Part shown: piece by piece, positions 1-7,810 of the stretch
Numbering within the stretch: the stretch's first letter is position 1
Layout: each line of letters begins with the position of its first letter
Assembly (NCBI RefSeq): GCF_021151785.1
Contig: NZ_JAGKWP010000035.1
Coordinates: 1 to 23,249, forward strand
Source: Flavobacterium sp.
GTDB taxonomy: Bacteria > Bacteroidota > Bacteroidia > Flavobacteriales > Flavobacteriaceae
Direction: 5' to 3'
Length of the DNA: 23,249 bases
Translations under genes and position numbers: made by a program
The notes under the pieces: generated by a model
What the model saw: the letters and a program-made list of their open reading frames with translations, nothing else
Databases searched by the model: none
Told to the model about the DNA's origin: nothing

Positions 1-11
1 GCTGTATTAAT

Positions 12-44
12 TTGTAGTAAAATTCAAAAATAAATATATATTTG
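12..44 (+). promoter_or_regulatory. Promoter of the comEC-like gene, with repeated TGTAGTAAA motif
   Basis: A perfect Bacteroidota -7 element, TATATTTG, lies at 37-44, 22 nt before the ATG at 67. A TTG at 12-14 lies 22 nt upstream of it and suits the -33 element. The motif TGTAGTAAA occurs at 13-21 and 43-51 and in inverted form at 59-67, so copies touch both promoter elements and the start codon. The promoter call rests on consensus match; an operator role for the repeats is inference. Confidence 0.6.
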
Positions 45-66
45 TAGTAAACACCTTTTTTACTAC

Positions 67-2079
67 ATGAAATTCATTAAATATCCGATTGTACCGCTAT
101 TACTATTCTTTTCAATAGGAATAGTAATCGGATTTAATACTTCTTTTTCTATTTATCTGCCTTTTTGGAGCTTAATTACCAGCCTATTACTTATAATCCT
201 TAGCTATATTTTCAATGAAAAAAGAAAGAAAAACAGCAGCTTACTTGGAATTTCCATCTACAATGCTTTTTTATTTTTAGGATGGTTTTCTCAAATTATT
301 CATACTGAAATCAACAATAAATTACATTTTAGTCACCATTTAAAAAGCGAGAAGAATTTAGTAGTTGGGCAAATCATTGAACGTTTAAAGAGCACAACAT
401 ATTATGAAAAATATGTACTCGATGTTCATCAAATTAATCAACAGAAAGCCATTGGCAAACTACTAATTTACATTCCTAAAGAACGAAAGCTATCTATTAA
501 ATTAGGTCAAAATACTCATATTATTAGTAAAATTAAAGATATTGAATCCATACACAATCCATATCAATTTAATTACACAGATTACTTAAATCGTCAAAAT
601 ATTTATCAAGAACTTCATTTAAAAAAAGAGGATAAGATTCAGATTCAAGTGACCAACAACTGGCGTTATTACCTCAATTATTGCAAAGAATCACTCATAG
701 AACGATTTCATAAATTGGGATTAAAGGATGAAAACTACAATCTTTTGATAGCGCTTTTATTTGGAGAAAGAACTATCGTTTCAAAGGAGCTTACTTCCAG
801 TTACACCAATACCGGCGTAATTCATATTTTAGCGATCTCTGGTTTACACATAGCCTTACTATACGAAATCATACTTTGGTCCACTAAACCTTTAAAAAGA
901 AGAAAAAATGGCTCTATAACAGTTTTTGTTTTATCTCTGACCATTTTATGGACATATGCACTACTTGCAGGATTGTCTGCCTCTGTTGTTCGATCCATTG
1001 TCATGTTTAGTGTAATTGCCTATGGTCAATTACTAAAACGTGAAGTCAACATTTATAATGCCTTAGCTACTTCAGCATTGTTATTGTTAGTTTGGAATCC
1101 TAATTATATTTTAGATATTGGATTTCAACTAAGTTATTGTGCAGTACTTGCAATTGTAGCCTTTCAACCCATTGTAAACAAATATGCATATTCAAAATAT
1201 AAAATTATACTCAAAACAAAAGAAACCTTATTAATGACATTAGTAGCCCAGTTAGGCGTTTTACCATTAACGCTATATTATTTTGGGCAATTTCCTCTAT
1301 TGTTTTTAATAGCAAATTTAGTTGTTATTCCTTTATCTAGTTTAATATTAATATTAGGATTAACTCTCATTCCTTTCGTCTATTTATATTTCCCTTTAGC
1401 AAAAATCATTGGCTACATAACCAATTTCTGTATTGATTGGATGAATACTTTTACCCGTTGGCTAAGTCATTTTGATACTTTTGTAATTAAAAATATTGCT
1501 TTTCATAGTAGTATGGCAATAAGTTTATTCTTTATTGTAGTGAGCTTATTATTTTTATTTTCTCATCCAAAAAAGAAAAATGCATATTTGTTTTTAACCT
1601 CTATTTTTCTCTTTCAATTTTGTTACTTGATTCAAATAATCACAAAAAAAGAAGATCGAGAACTCGTGATTTTCAACACGTATAAATCTTCACTCTTGGC
1701 CATAAAAGATAAGCAAGAAATCCATTTTCTAACTACGGATAGCAGTAAAAACAAAACATTAATAGCTAACTATTGCCGTAGTAATTTTGCAAAAAAATCA
1801 ACAATCCGTTCTCTTGATAACACAATTTATTTCAAACAAAAAATACTCCGAATTGACACCAATGGAATTTACAAAACCAAAATAAAACCAGATATTATTT
1901 ATTTAACCACTTCGCCTAAAATCAATCTTGAACGAATAATTCATCAATTACAGCCCAAACTAATTATTGCTGATGGCTCTAATTTTAAATCATACATTCA
2001 ACTTTGGAAAAAAACTTGTTCCTCACTAAACCAACCTTTTCATGCTACAACTGAAAAAGGAATTTTTATTCTAAAATAA
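67..2079 (+). CDS. comEC: ComEC/Rec2 family competence membrane protein
   Basis: Probable inner-membrane DNA-uptake channel of the ComEC/Rec2 family, 670 residues. An N-terminal hydrophobic region (about 1-80) is followed by a soluble OB-like segment (about 95-190) ending in the family pattern NPYQFNYTDYLNRQNIY (163-179). The polytopic competence domain (about 220-510) carries the hallmark HILAISGLHIALL, with AISGLH at 256-261. The tail (about 530-670) has the size and layout of the ComEC metallo-beta-lactamase domain but lacks the HxHxDH metal ligands. Where active relatives have SHHGS it reads TTSPK, followed by a conserved-looking LIIADGSNF and TEKGIFIL. The ATG is placed 22 nt after a good -7 element. 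The family assignment is secure; natural competence in this organism is not shown, and nuclease activity of the tail is unlikely. Confidence 0.9.
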   Translation: MKFIKYPIVPLLLFFSIGIVIGFNTSFSIYLPFWSLITSLLLIILSYIFNEKRKKNSSLLGISIYNAFLFLGWFSQIIHTEINNKLHFSHHLKSEKNLVVGQIIERLKSTTYYEKYVLDVHQINQQKAIGKLLIYIPKERKLSIKLGQNTHIISKIKDIESIHNPYQFNYTDYLNRQNIYQELHLKKEDKIQIQVTNNWRYYLNYCKESLIERFHKLGLKDENYNLLIALLFGERTIVSKELTSSYTNTGVIHILAISGLHIALLYEIILWSTKPLKRRKNGSITVFVLSLTILWTYALLAGLSASVVRSIVMFSVIAYGQLLKREVNIYNALATSALLLLVWNPNYILDIGFQLSYCAVLAIVAFQPIVNKYAYSKYKIILKTKETLLMTLVAQLGVLPLTLYYFGQFPLLFLIANLVVIPLSSLILILGLTLIPFVYLYFPLAKIIGYITNFCIDWMNTFTRWLSHFDTFVIKNIAFHSSMAISLFFIVVSLLFLFSHPKKKNAYLFLTSIFLFQFCYLIQIITKKEDRELVIFNTYKSSLLAIKDKQEIHFLTTDSSKNKTLIANYCRSNFAKKSTIRSLDNTIYFKQKILRIDTNGIYKTKIKPDIIYLTTSPKINLERIIHQLQPKLIIADGSNFKSYIQLWKKTCSSLNQPFHATTEKGIFILK

Positions 2080-2255
2080 TACACAAACAGCTTATAATTA
2101 GAATATTTTGCAAATCGTTTGACTATAAGGAAAAATAACCTGACTTAAATATCTTATTATCTATATTTAAAATCCGTTCTGCTATATTCACATCTCCTTT
2201 TTACGTTAAATAAAAACTTTAACTGTTTTATGTGAAAACATAAATACGAAGAAAA

Positions 2256-2290
2256 TTAAAAAGGTTGCTGAAATTCAACAACCTTTTTAA
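2256..2290. terminator. Bidirectional intrinsic terminator between comEC and the thioredoxin-like gene
   Basis: A 12-bp perfect stem (2256-2267 with 2279-2290, TTAAAAAGGTTG paired with CAACCTTTTTAA) encloses an 11-nt loop that itself contains TGAA/TTCA. A and T runs at the outer ends of the arms give a U-tract in either direction. It sits directly beyond the stop codon of the minus-strand thioredoxin-like gene and 176 nt after the comEC stop, so it probably terminates both convergent units. Confidence 0.8.
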
Positions 2291-2291
2291 T

Positions 2292-2756
2292 TTAAGACTT
2301 ATTTTTCATGATCTGGTTAGCACCTTCTAGCCATTTTACTGGGCCTCCTGCTACATAACCTTGTGAACCAAAATTATTCAAATTCACTTTATTGTCAGGT
2401 GTTTTAGAAGGGGTCACAAAATATAAAGTAGGAAAACCTTGTACCCCTAATACTTGTGCTAATTGTGCATTTTGCTGTTTTAGAGATTCCTCTTGCGGTG
2501 TTCTCCTAGGAAAATCTAATTCTACTAAAACAACATTTTCACTAGCCCACTTTTTAAACTCAGGTGTTTTCAACACTTCATTTTGAAGACGAACACACCA
2601 TCCACACCAATCAGAACCTGTGAAAAACAGTAACAATGGTTTTTTTTCTTTAATAGCAATTTCAGTTGCTTTTGTCATATCGGTATGCCAAGTTAATTCT
2701 TGTGCATTAACTGCAATACCTAAAAATAAAATTGTAAATAAAATAATTTTCTTCAT
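2292..2756 (-). CDS. Exported thioredoxin-family protein
   Basis: A small exported thioredoxin-fold protein of 154 residues, likely a periplasmic thiol-disulfide oxidoreductase. Residues 1-18 form a signal peptide (MKKIILFTILFLGIAVNA, cleaved before QE). The active site is GSDWCGWC with cysteines at 51 and 54, and the cis-proline motif GFPT places the proline near 109. The open frame extends 10 codons further upstream, but that start would overlap the -7 element at 2775-2782, so MKKII is preferred. It is the last gene on its strand before the terminator and follows a POT transporter by a short gap. It could reduce or repair exported proteins, or help cytochrome c maturation. The substrate cannot be told from the sequence. 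Confidence 0.85.
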   Translation of the reverse strand: MKKIILFTILFLGIAVNAQELTWHTDMTKATEIAIKEKKPLLLFFTGSDWCGWCVRLQNEVLKTPEFKKWASENVVLVELDFPRRTPQEESLKQQNAQLAQVLGVQGFPTLYFVTPSKTPDNKVNLNNFGSQGYVAGGPVKWLEGANQIMKNKS

Positions 2757-2774
2757 AATCTCTATTTTATCATT

Positions 2775-2782
2775 CAAAGATA
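2775..2782 (-). promoter_or_regulatory. -7 promoter element of the thioredoxin-like gene
   Basis: On the minus strand this reads TATCTTTG, a perfect TAnnTTTG, 18 nt before the chosen ATG. No TTG was found at the usual distance for the -33 element, so strength is uncertain. It suggests the thioredoxin-like gene can be transcribed independently of the transporter upstream. Confidence 0.5.
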
Positions 2783-2804
2783 GCAAATGTCAAACCTTAT
2801 TTTC

Positions 2805-4316
2805 TTATTTAACATCTTGCATTAATTTTTTTATCAATGGTGAAATTGCTATTAAAATACCACCTGCTACTAAAGCGTAGAGTGCTAATTTTTGATAGCC
2901 TTCCGCATAAGTCGTTAATTTCACCACATTAGTTGCATGTTGTGAAGCTTCAGCAATGTCTGCACCTAAAATGCCTGCAAAATATTGTCCATACGCACTA
3001 GCTAAAAACCACATGCCCATAATTACCGCTTGAGTTTTTTGAGGCGATAATTTTGTCATAGCACTCATGCCAATCGGTGACAAACATAACTCACCAAAAG
3101 TAATAACAAACCATCCAAATGTAAACAAATCTAATGATGTTTTACCAGAGGCGTCAGCAAAAAACTGAGTATAATAAAAAATCCAAAAACCACCAGCTAA
3201 AAATAAAAAAGCTAATCCAAATTTCACTACCGTATTAGGTTCCATTTTCTTTTTTGCCATCCAAACCCACACTACACCAACTAAAGCAGCAAAAATAATT
3301 ACAAAAAGTGAATTAGCAGAGTTATTCACTCCATTGGGATCTAACGTAATTCCTAAAACCGTATTATTTAAATTATTTGCTGCAAACAGACTTAAAGAAC
3401 CTCCACTTTGTTCAAAGAAAGCCCAAAAGATAACCGAAAACAACATGAATACAACAGCTGCTATTAGCTTTTTATTTTCAGAACTTGAAAACTGACGCAT
3501 TTCATATAAAATATAAAGTAATGCTGCTGGACCAATACAATACATAAACCAATCTGTATAAACTGTATTTTCTACCATTAAGATAATTACAGGCAATATA
3601 GCCAATGAACCAATAAAAGTTAGTACCTCAAATGTTTTTCGTTTAGAATTTTCTAAATGCGCTAATGGACTTAACCCTATTTCTCCTAAACTTTTTTGAG
3701 TTTGCGTAAAAGTTAACAAACTAATTAGCATTACTATTGCAGCAAAGCCAAAGGCAAAATTCCAACGCAAATCTACGGGTACAACTGACGACCACATATT
3801 ACCATTAGCTACTGCTATACAAATATATCCACCAATCAAAGCACCTAAATTAACACCTGCATAAAATAGAGAAAAGCCAGCATCTCTTCTAACATCATTA
3901 TCTTTATATAATTGACCAACCATTGAAGAAATATTAGGTTTAAAAAAACCAGTTCCGACAATGGTAAAGCCTATTCCTATAAAAAAGAAATTTTTAGGGT
4001 CTAATGCTAAAATAACGCTTCCTACAATCATCAAAATTCCTCCCCAAAATAACGATTTTCGCAAACCGAGAATCTTATCGGCAAACAATCCACCTATAAA
4101 GGTAAATGCATATACCCATGCCTGAGTAGCGCCATATTGTAAGTTAGCTGTTTTTTCATCCATTGCTAATTGACTCACCATAAAGACAGCCAACATACCT
4201 CGCATGCCATAAAAAGAAAAGCGTTCCCACATTTCGCTAAAAAACAAATACCACAATTGTTTCGGGTATTTCCCTTTAAAATTTTGTATTTCCTCTGTTG
4301 TTACCATTCGCTTCAT
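2805..4316 (-). CDS. POT family proton-dependent oligopeptide transporter (third in the cluster)
   Basis: Inner-membrane di/tripeptide:proton symporter of the POT/PTR2 family, 503 residues with about 12-14 hydrophobic segments. It has the proton-coupling motif ExxER in FSEMWERFSFYGMRG (E28, E31, R32), the PTR2 signature GTGFFKPNIS (121-130), and FYAGVNLGALIG further on. The ATG overlaps the stop of the upstream transporter gene by one base (TAATG), a typical sign of translational coupling. The length is normal for a bacterial POT, with no large extra loop, unlike the other two paralogues here. The three copies share the signatures but differ in length and loops, so they may divide substrates between them. 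The family is certain; specificity is unknown. Confidence 0.93.
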   Translation of the reverse strand: MKRMVTTEEIQNFKGKYPKQLWYLFFSEMWERFSFYGMRGMLAVFMVSQLAMDEKTANLQYGATQAWVYAFTFIGGLFADKILGLRKSLFWGGILMIVGSVILALDPKNFFFIGIGFTIVGTGFFKPNISSMVGQLYKDNDVRRDAGFSLFYAGVNLGALIGGYICIAVANGNMWSSVVPVDLRWNFAFGFAAIVMLISLLTFTQTQKSLGEIGLSPLAHLENSKRKTFEVLTFIGSLAILPVIILMVENTVYTDWFMYCIGPAALLYILYEMRQFSSSENKKLIAAVVFMLFSVIFWAFFEQSGGSLSLFAANNLNNTVLGITLDPNGVNNSANSLFVIIFAALVGVVWVWMAKKKMEPNTVVKFGLAFLFLAGGFWIFYYTQFFADASGKTSLDLFTFGWFVITFGELCLSPIGMSAMTKLSPQKTQAVIMGMWFLASAYGQYFAGILGADIAEASQHATNVVKLTTYAEGYQKLALYALVAGGILIAISPLIKKLMQDVK

Positions 4317-5974
4317 TAGTTAATTCCTCTCTCTCGCATTACAGTGTTCAATTGTTTCAATAAAGCAAACATTAATAAGGTAGCAAATAACAACAAACCA
4401 AAATTTACCCAAAAGAAATCAGCCTTATTATCATAACTATCCCACATTGAAGCTAAAACTCCAGATAATTTATTTCCTATAGACGTTGCTAAGAACCATC
4501 CTCCCATCATTAATGATGTAATGTTTACGGGGCTCAATTTTGAAACTACAGATAAGCCCATTGGTGACAACAATAATTCCCCAATAGTGATAACCCCATA
4601 ATTAGCAAATAGCCATAATACACTCACTTTTTCGGAGCCATTATTTCCTGCTTTAACTGCCAAAACCATCACCAATACAGACAAGGCAGAAATTAATAAT
4701 CCAAATGCAATTTTTGTAGGCGTTGAAGGCTCTTTTTTACGACTTCTTAAAAAAGTAAAGAAAGCAACAACTAACGGTGTCAAGACAATAACCCAGAAAG
4801 GATTAATAGATTGACTTAAATTAGAAGCCCAAACGGAAATTTTAGTCCCTTCTTTTGGTAATTTATCTGGTGCTACATTTCTAAAATACAAAGGATAATT
4901 AACCTCTTTTACCACCTCGCCATTTACTTTTTGAATGCGAAATGCATTATCATAAACCGCAACAGAATCTTTCTTGTATTCTAATTCCTTGGTTAACTTG
5001 ATATTATCTGTTATATCTTTAGCTAATCCTGAAACTTCTCTATCCGTGTATTTATCGCCCCAATTGTTTAATGCCGAACCATTTAATTTAAATACGGCCC
5101 AAAACAGAATAACTACAGCAAAGATAGCTAACAAGGCACCAATAGGACGTTTTTCATCCGTCTTAGCACGGAAGTATAAACTAGAATAAAACAATACTAC
5201 CGGAATACAAGCAAAAATAAAGGCATCTGTACTATCTGATCCAAAAATAAATGCTTCTGGATTCGTATCTGAAGCTACACCTTTAATTAACCATCCTATG
5301 ATTCCAAAAATTACTGATGGCAATAATATAAAAAGTACAATTTTAGAAAACGGCATGTCACCTGGTTGAGTACCTTTTTTAGCTGTTTTATCCCCATAAT
5401 GCTTCGTTCCTAAAACAAAGACAAGTACACCAATAAACATGCCTACTCCAGCCACCATAAAAGCAGCTGTCCAACCAAATAAATTTTCAAAAACGGCACC
5501 AAAGAAATTACAAATAAAAGCCCCAACATTAATCCCCATGTAGAAAATATTATAGCCTTCATCCTTTTGTTCCTTATATTTATCTTCAGAATAGAAATTA
5601 CCTAATAAAGTAGAAATATTGGGTTTAAAGAATCCATTACCAACAATTACTAAAGTCATGGCCAAATAAAGAATGGTCTTATCATGAATTCCCATCATCA
5701 TATAACCAATTCCCATCAAAATTCCACCTATGATAATTGACTTTTTATAGCCCCAATATCGATCGGCAACTAAACCCCCAATAAAAGGTGTTAGAAACAC
5801 TAACGCAATAAAAGTACCGTATAAATCAGAGGCCTCTTTTTCAGTCATGGCAAACCCCGTTTCTACATCTTTAAGGTATAGGGTAAAAATTCCAATCATT
5901 AAATAATACCCGAAACGTTCCCACATTTCAGATAAAAACAAAAAAGGTAAGGCTTTAGGATGATTTTTCCACAT
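4316..5974 (-). CDS. POT family oligopeptide transporter with an extra soluble insertion
   Basis: POT/PTR2 family peptide:proton symporter of 552 residues. Diagnostic motifs are LSEMWERFGYY (E16, E19, R20), GNGFFKPNIS (112-121) and FYMGINVGAF (about 144-153). Residues about 303-385 form a hydrophilic, charged insertion between two membrane segments (from ALNNWGDKYTDREVSG to KISVWASNLSQS), absent from the 503-residue neighbour. It is probably an extramembrane domain. The start lies about 20 nt beyond an intrinsic terminator on the same strand, and no clear TAnnTTTG promoter was found between them. Expression may therefore depend on readthrough from the upstream transporter or on a non-consensus promoter. 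The stop codon overlaps the next transporter's ATG. Confidence 0.92.
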   Translation of the reverse strand: MWKNHPKALPFLFLSEMWERFGYYLMIGIFTLYLKDVETGFAMTEKEASDLYGTFIALVFLTPFIGGLVADRYWGYKKSIIIGGILMGIGYMMMGIHDKTILYLAMTLVIVGNGFFKPNISTLLGNFYSEDKYKEQKDEGYNIFYMGINVGAFICNFFGAVFENLFGWTAAFMVAGVGMFIGVLVFVLGTKHYGDKTAKKGTQPGDMPFSKIVLFILLPSVIFGIIGWLIKGVASDTNPEAFIFGSDSTDAFIFACIPVVLFYSSLYFRAKTDEKRPIGALLAIFAVVILFWAVFKLNGSALNNWGDKYTDREVSGLAKDITDNIKLTKELEYKKDSVAVYDNAFRIQKVNGEVVKEVNYPLYFRNVAPDKLPKEGTKISVWASNLSQSINPFWVIVLTPLVVAFFTFLRSRKKEPSTPTKIAFGLLISALSVLVMVLAVKAGNNGSEKVSVLWLFANYGVITIGELLLSPMGLSVVSKLSPVNITSLMMGGWFLATSIGNKLSGVLASMWDSYDNKADFFWVNFGLLLFATLLMFALLKQLNTVMRERGIN

Positions 5975-5993
5975 ATAAATTCTATTTTATCAA

Positions 5994-6026
5994 TTAAAAA
6001 AAGCCTGAAAACAATGTTTCAGGCTT
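5994..6026 (-). terminator. Intrinsic terminator within the peptide-transporter cluster
   Basis: On the minus strand a 10-bp perfect stem, AAGCCTGAAA paired with TTTCAGGCTT (6017-6026 with 6001-6010), has a 6-nt loop and runs directly into TTTTTTT. This is a classic rho-independent terminator. It lies 28 nt after the stop of the 6055-7773 transporter and before the start of the next one, so it separates or attenuates two parts of the cluster. Confidence 0.88.
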
Positions 6027-6054
6027 GAAAGATATGAAAATATTTTAAAATCAT

Positions 6055-7773
6055 TTATTTGATTCCGTGCATCATTTTCTTAAGTCTTGGCGACAACAAC
6101 GCTAGAATGATAGCTGCAATACCACACAACACCACAAATACCATAAAGAATTCATATAAATTATGAATTTCAAAACCTGCAAATGAAGTATTTGCTGTAG
6201 GAATCTGTTCTTTTTCAAATAGTGCAATTTGTTCAGCAGATAAAGCAACTTTTTTATCTAACACATCTTGCAAATTAACGCCTAATTTTTCTGCTTTTTG
6301 GAATTTATCTCCAGTAGCTGGAATAATTGCTCCTAATGAACCCGCTAACGCATAACCTGCCGCATTTGAGATAAAGAAAACCCCATATAACAATGAAGCA
6401 AAACGTTTAGGCGCTAATTTACCTACCAAAGATAGCCCAATTGGTGACAAACACAATTCTCCTAATGTTTGAATAAAATATAACAACATTAACCATTTGA
6501 TAGCTAATAATCCAGAGTTACCCAAATCTTTTACGTTGTGTGCTATAATAAAGTAACTTACAGCAATTAATGCCAATCCAATAGCTTGTTTCATGGGTGA
6601 TACAGGTTCTTTACCTTGAGCTCTTAATTTATCCCATAATAAACTAAAAGGCAATGCCATCATTACTACAAATATACCATTAAATATTTGAACCATTGAA
6701 GGAGGCATATTCCATCCAAAAATATTTCTATCTGTTTGATTGTCCGCAATAAATGTTAAAGACGAACCTGCTTGTTCAAAAGCAGCCCAAAAGAAAATAA
6801 TAAAAAACGAAACGATATAAATTACCCAAATTCTTTGTCTCTCTACATTATTTTCAGCAGAACTTAAAATCAAATAGGCTAATGCTATTCCTGCAGAGTA
6901 AATGAAAGGATAGATAATTCCTTTGATTAATTGACCCATTTCAACTGATGAAAAACCAAATTCACCCACAAGTAAATATCTAAATACAAAGAATAAAACT
7001 GCGAATATTAATCCTGCAATACCAATTGACTTAGAAGAGAATTTAGCGGTTTGTGATTCTCCTTCTTCAAAATCATCATTTACATTATTTTTAGGCAAAC
7101 CTCCAATTGGTCTTCCCTCAGGCGTAACCACATATTTGTTTTTTAAAAGGAAGAAAGTTACCGTACCAATAATCATTGCAATTGAAGCCGCTAAGAATCC
7201 CCATTTAAAAGCAAAAATATCTCTTACTCCTGTAGTAGCATCTTTAACATCCCCAACATAAGGACAAATAAACTGACCTAAAAAAGCCCCAATATTAATT
7301 CCCATATAGAAAATAGTGAAAGCAGAGTCTAATTTATCTTTATCTTGTTTTGGATATAAACTACCCACCATTGATGAAATATTTGGTTTAAAGAAGCCGT
7401 TTCCAAAAATGATAATAAACAAAGCAATCCACATAAATAATTTAGCACTATCAATACTTGAATCAAAAGTAGAAGCACTTATAAACAATAAGAATTGACC
7501 AATAGCCATTAAAGATCCACCAAACATGATACTGTATCGGTTTCCAATATATTTATCTGAAATAAACCCGCCCAAAAGTGGTGTTAAATAACACAAGGCA
7601 AGAAATCCACCATAAATAATAGCTGCATCTGCTTCTTTGATTAATAATGAATTTACCATGAAAAGCGTCAAAATAGCGCGCATTCCATAAAAATTGAAAC
7701 GCTCCCACATTTCGGTTCCAAATAACACCCACAAACCTTTAGGATGACTTTGTTTTGCTGTTGTTTCGCTCAT
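6055..7773 (-). CDS. POT family oligopeptide transporter next to DPP IV
   Basis: POT/PTR2 family peptide:proton symporter, 572 residues. The ExxER motif is in GTEMWERFNFYGMR (E21, E24, R25), the PTR2 signature is FGNGFFKPNISSMVG (GNGFFKP at 124-130), and FYMGINIGAFLGQF follows. A hydrophilic insertion of about 53 residues (about 486-538, around KLGVNLQDVLDKK and ALSAEQIALFEKEQ) precedes the last membrane helix and looks helical. The gene begins 37 nt after the stop of the dipeptidyl peptidase, with no promoter element seen in the gap, so the two are probably co-transcribed. A strong terminator follows. The likely role is import of dipeptides released by the peptidase; this link is inferred from gene order. 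Confidence 0.93.
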   Translation of the reverse strand: MSETTAKQSHPKGLWVLFGTEMWERFNFYGMRAILTLFMVNSLLIKEADAAIIYGGFLALCYLTPLLGGFISDKYIGNRYSIMFGGSLMAIGQFLLFISASTFDSSIDSAKLFMWIALFIIIFGNGFFKPNISSMVGSLYPKQDKDKLDSAFTIFYMGINIGAFLGQFICPYVGDVKDATTGVRDIFAFKWGFLAASIAMIIGTVTFFLLKNKYVVTPEGRPIGGLPKNNVNDDFEEGESQTAKFSSKSIGIAGLIFAVLFFVFRYLLVGEFGFSSVEMGQLIKGIIYPFIYSAGIALAYLILSSAENNVERQRIWVIYIVSFFIIFFWAAFEQAGSSLTFIADNQTDRNIFGWNMPPSMVQIFNGIFVVMMALPFSLLWDKLRAQGKEPVSPMKQAIGLALIAVSYFIIAHNVKDLGNSGLLAIKWLMLLYFIQTLGELCLSPIGLSLVGKLAPKRFASLLYGVFFISNAAGYALAGSLGAIIPATGDKFQKAEKLGVNLQDVLDKKVALSAEQIALFEKEQIPTANTSFAGFEIHNLYEFFMVFVVLCGIAAIILALLSPRLKKMMHGIK

Positions 7774-7810
7774 TTAATTAGTTTTATTGATTAGTTAATA
7801 GTTTTCGTTT

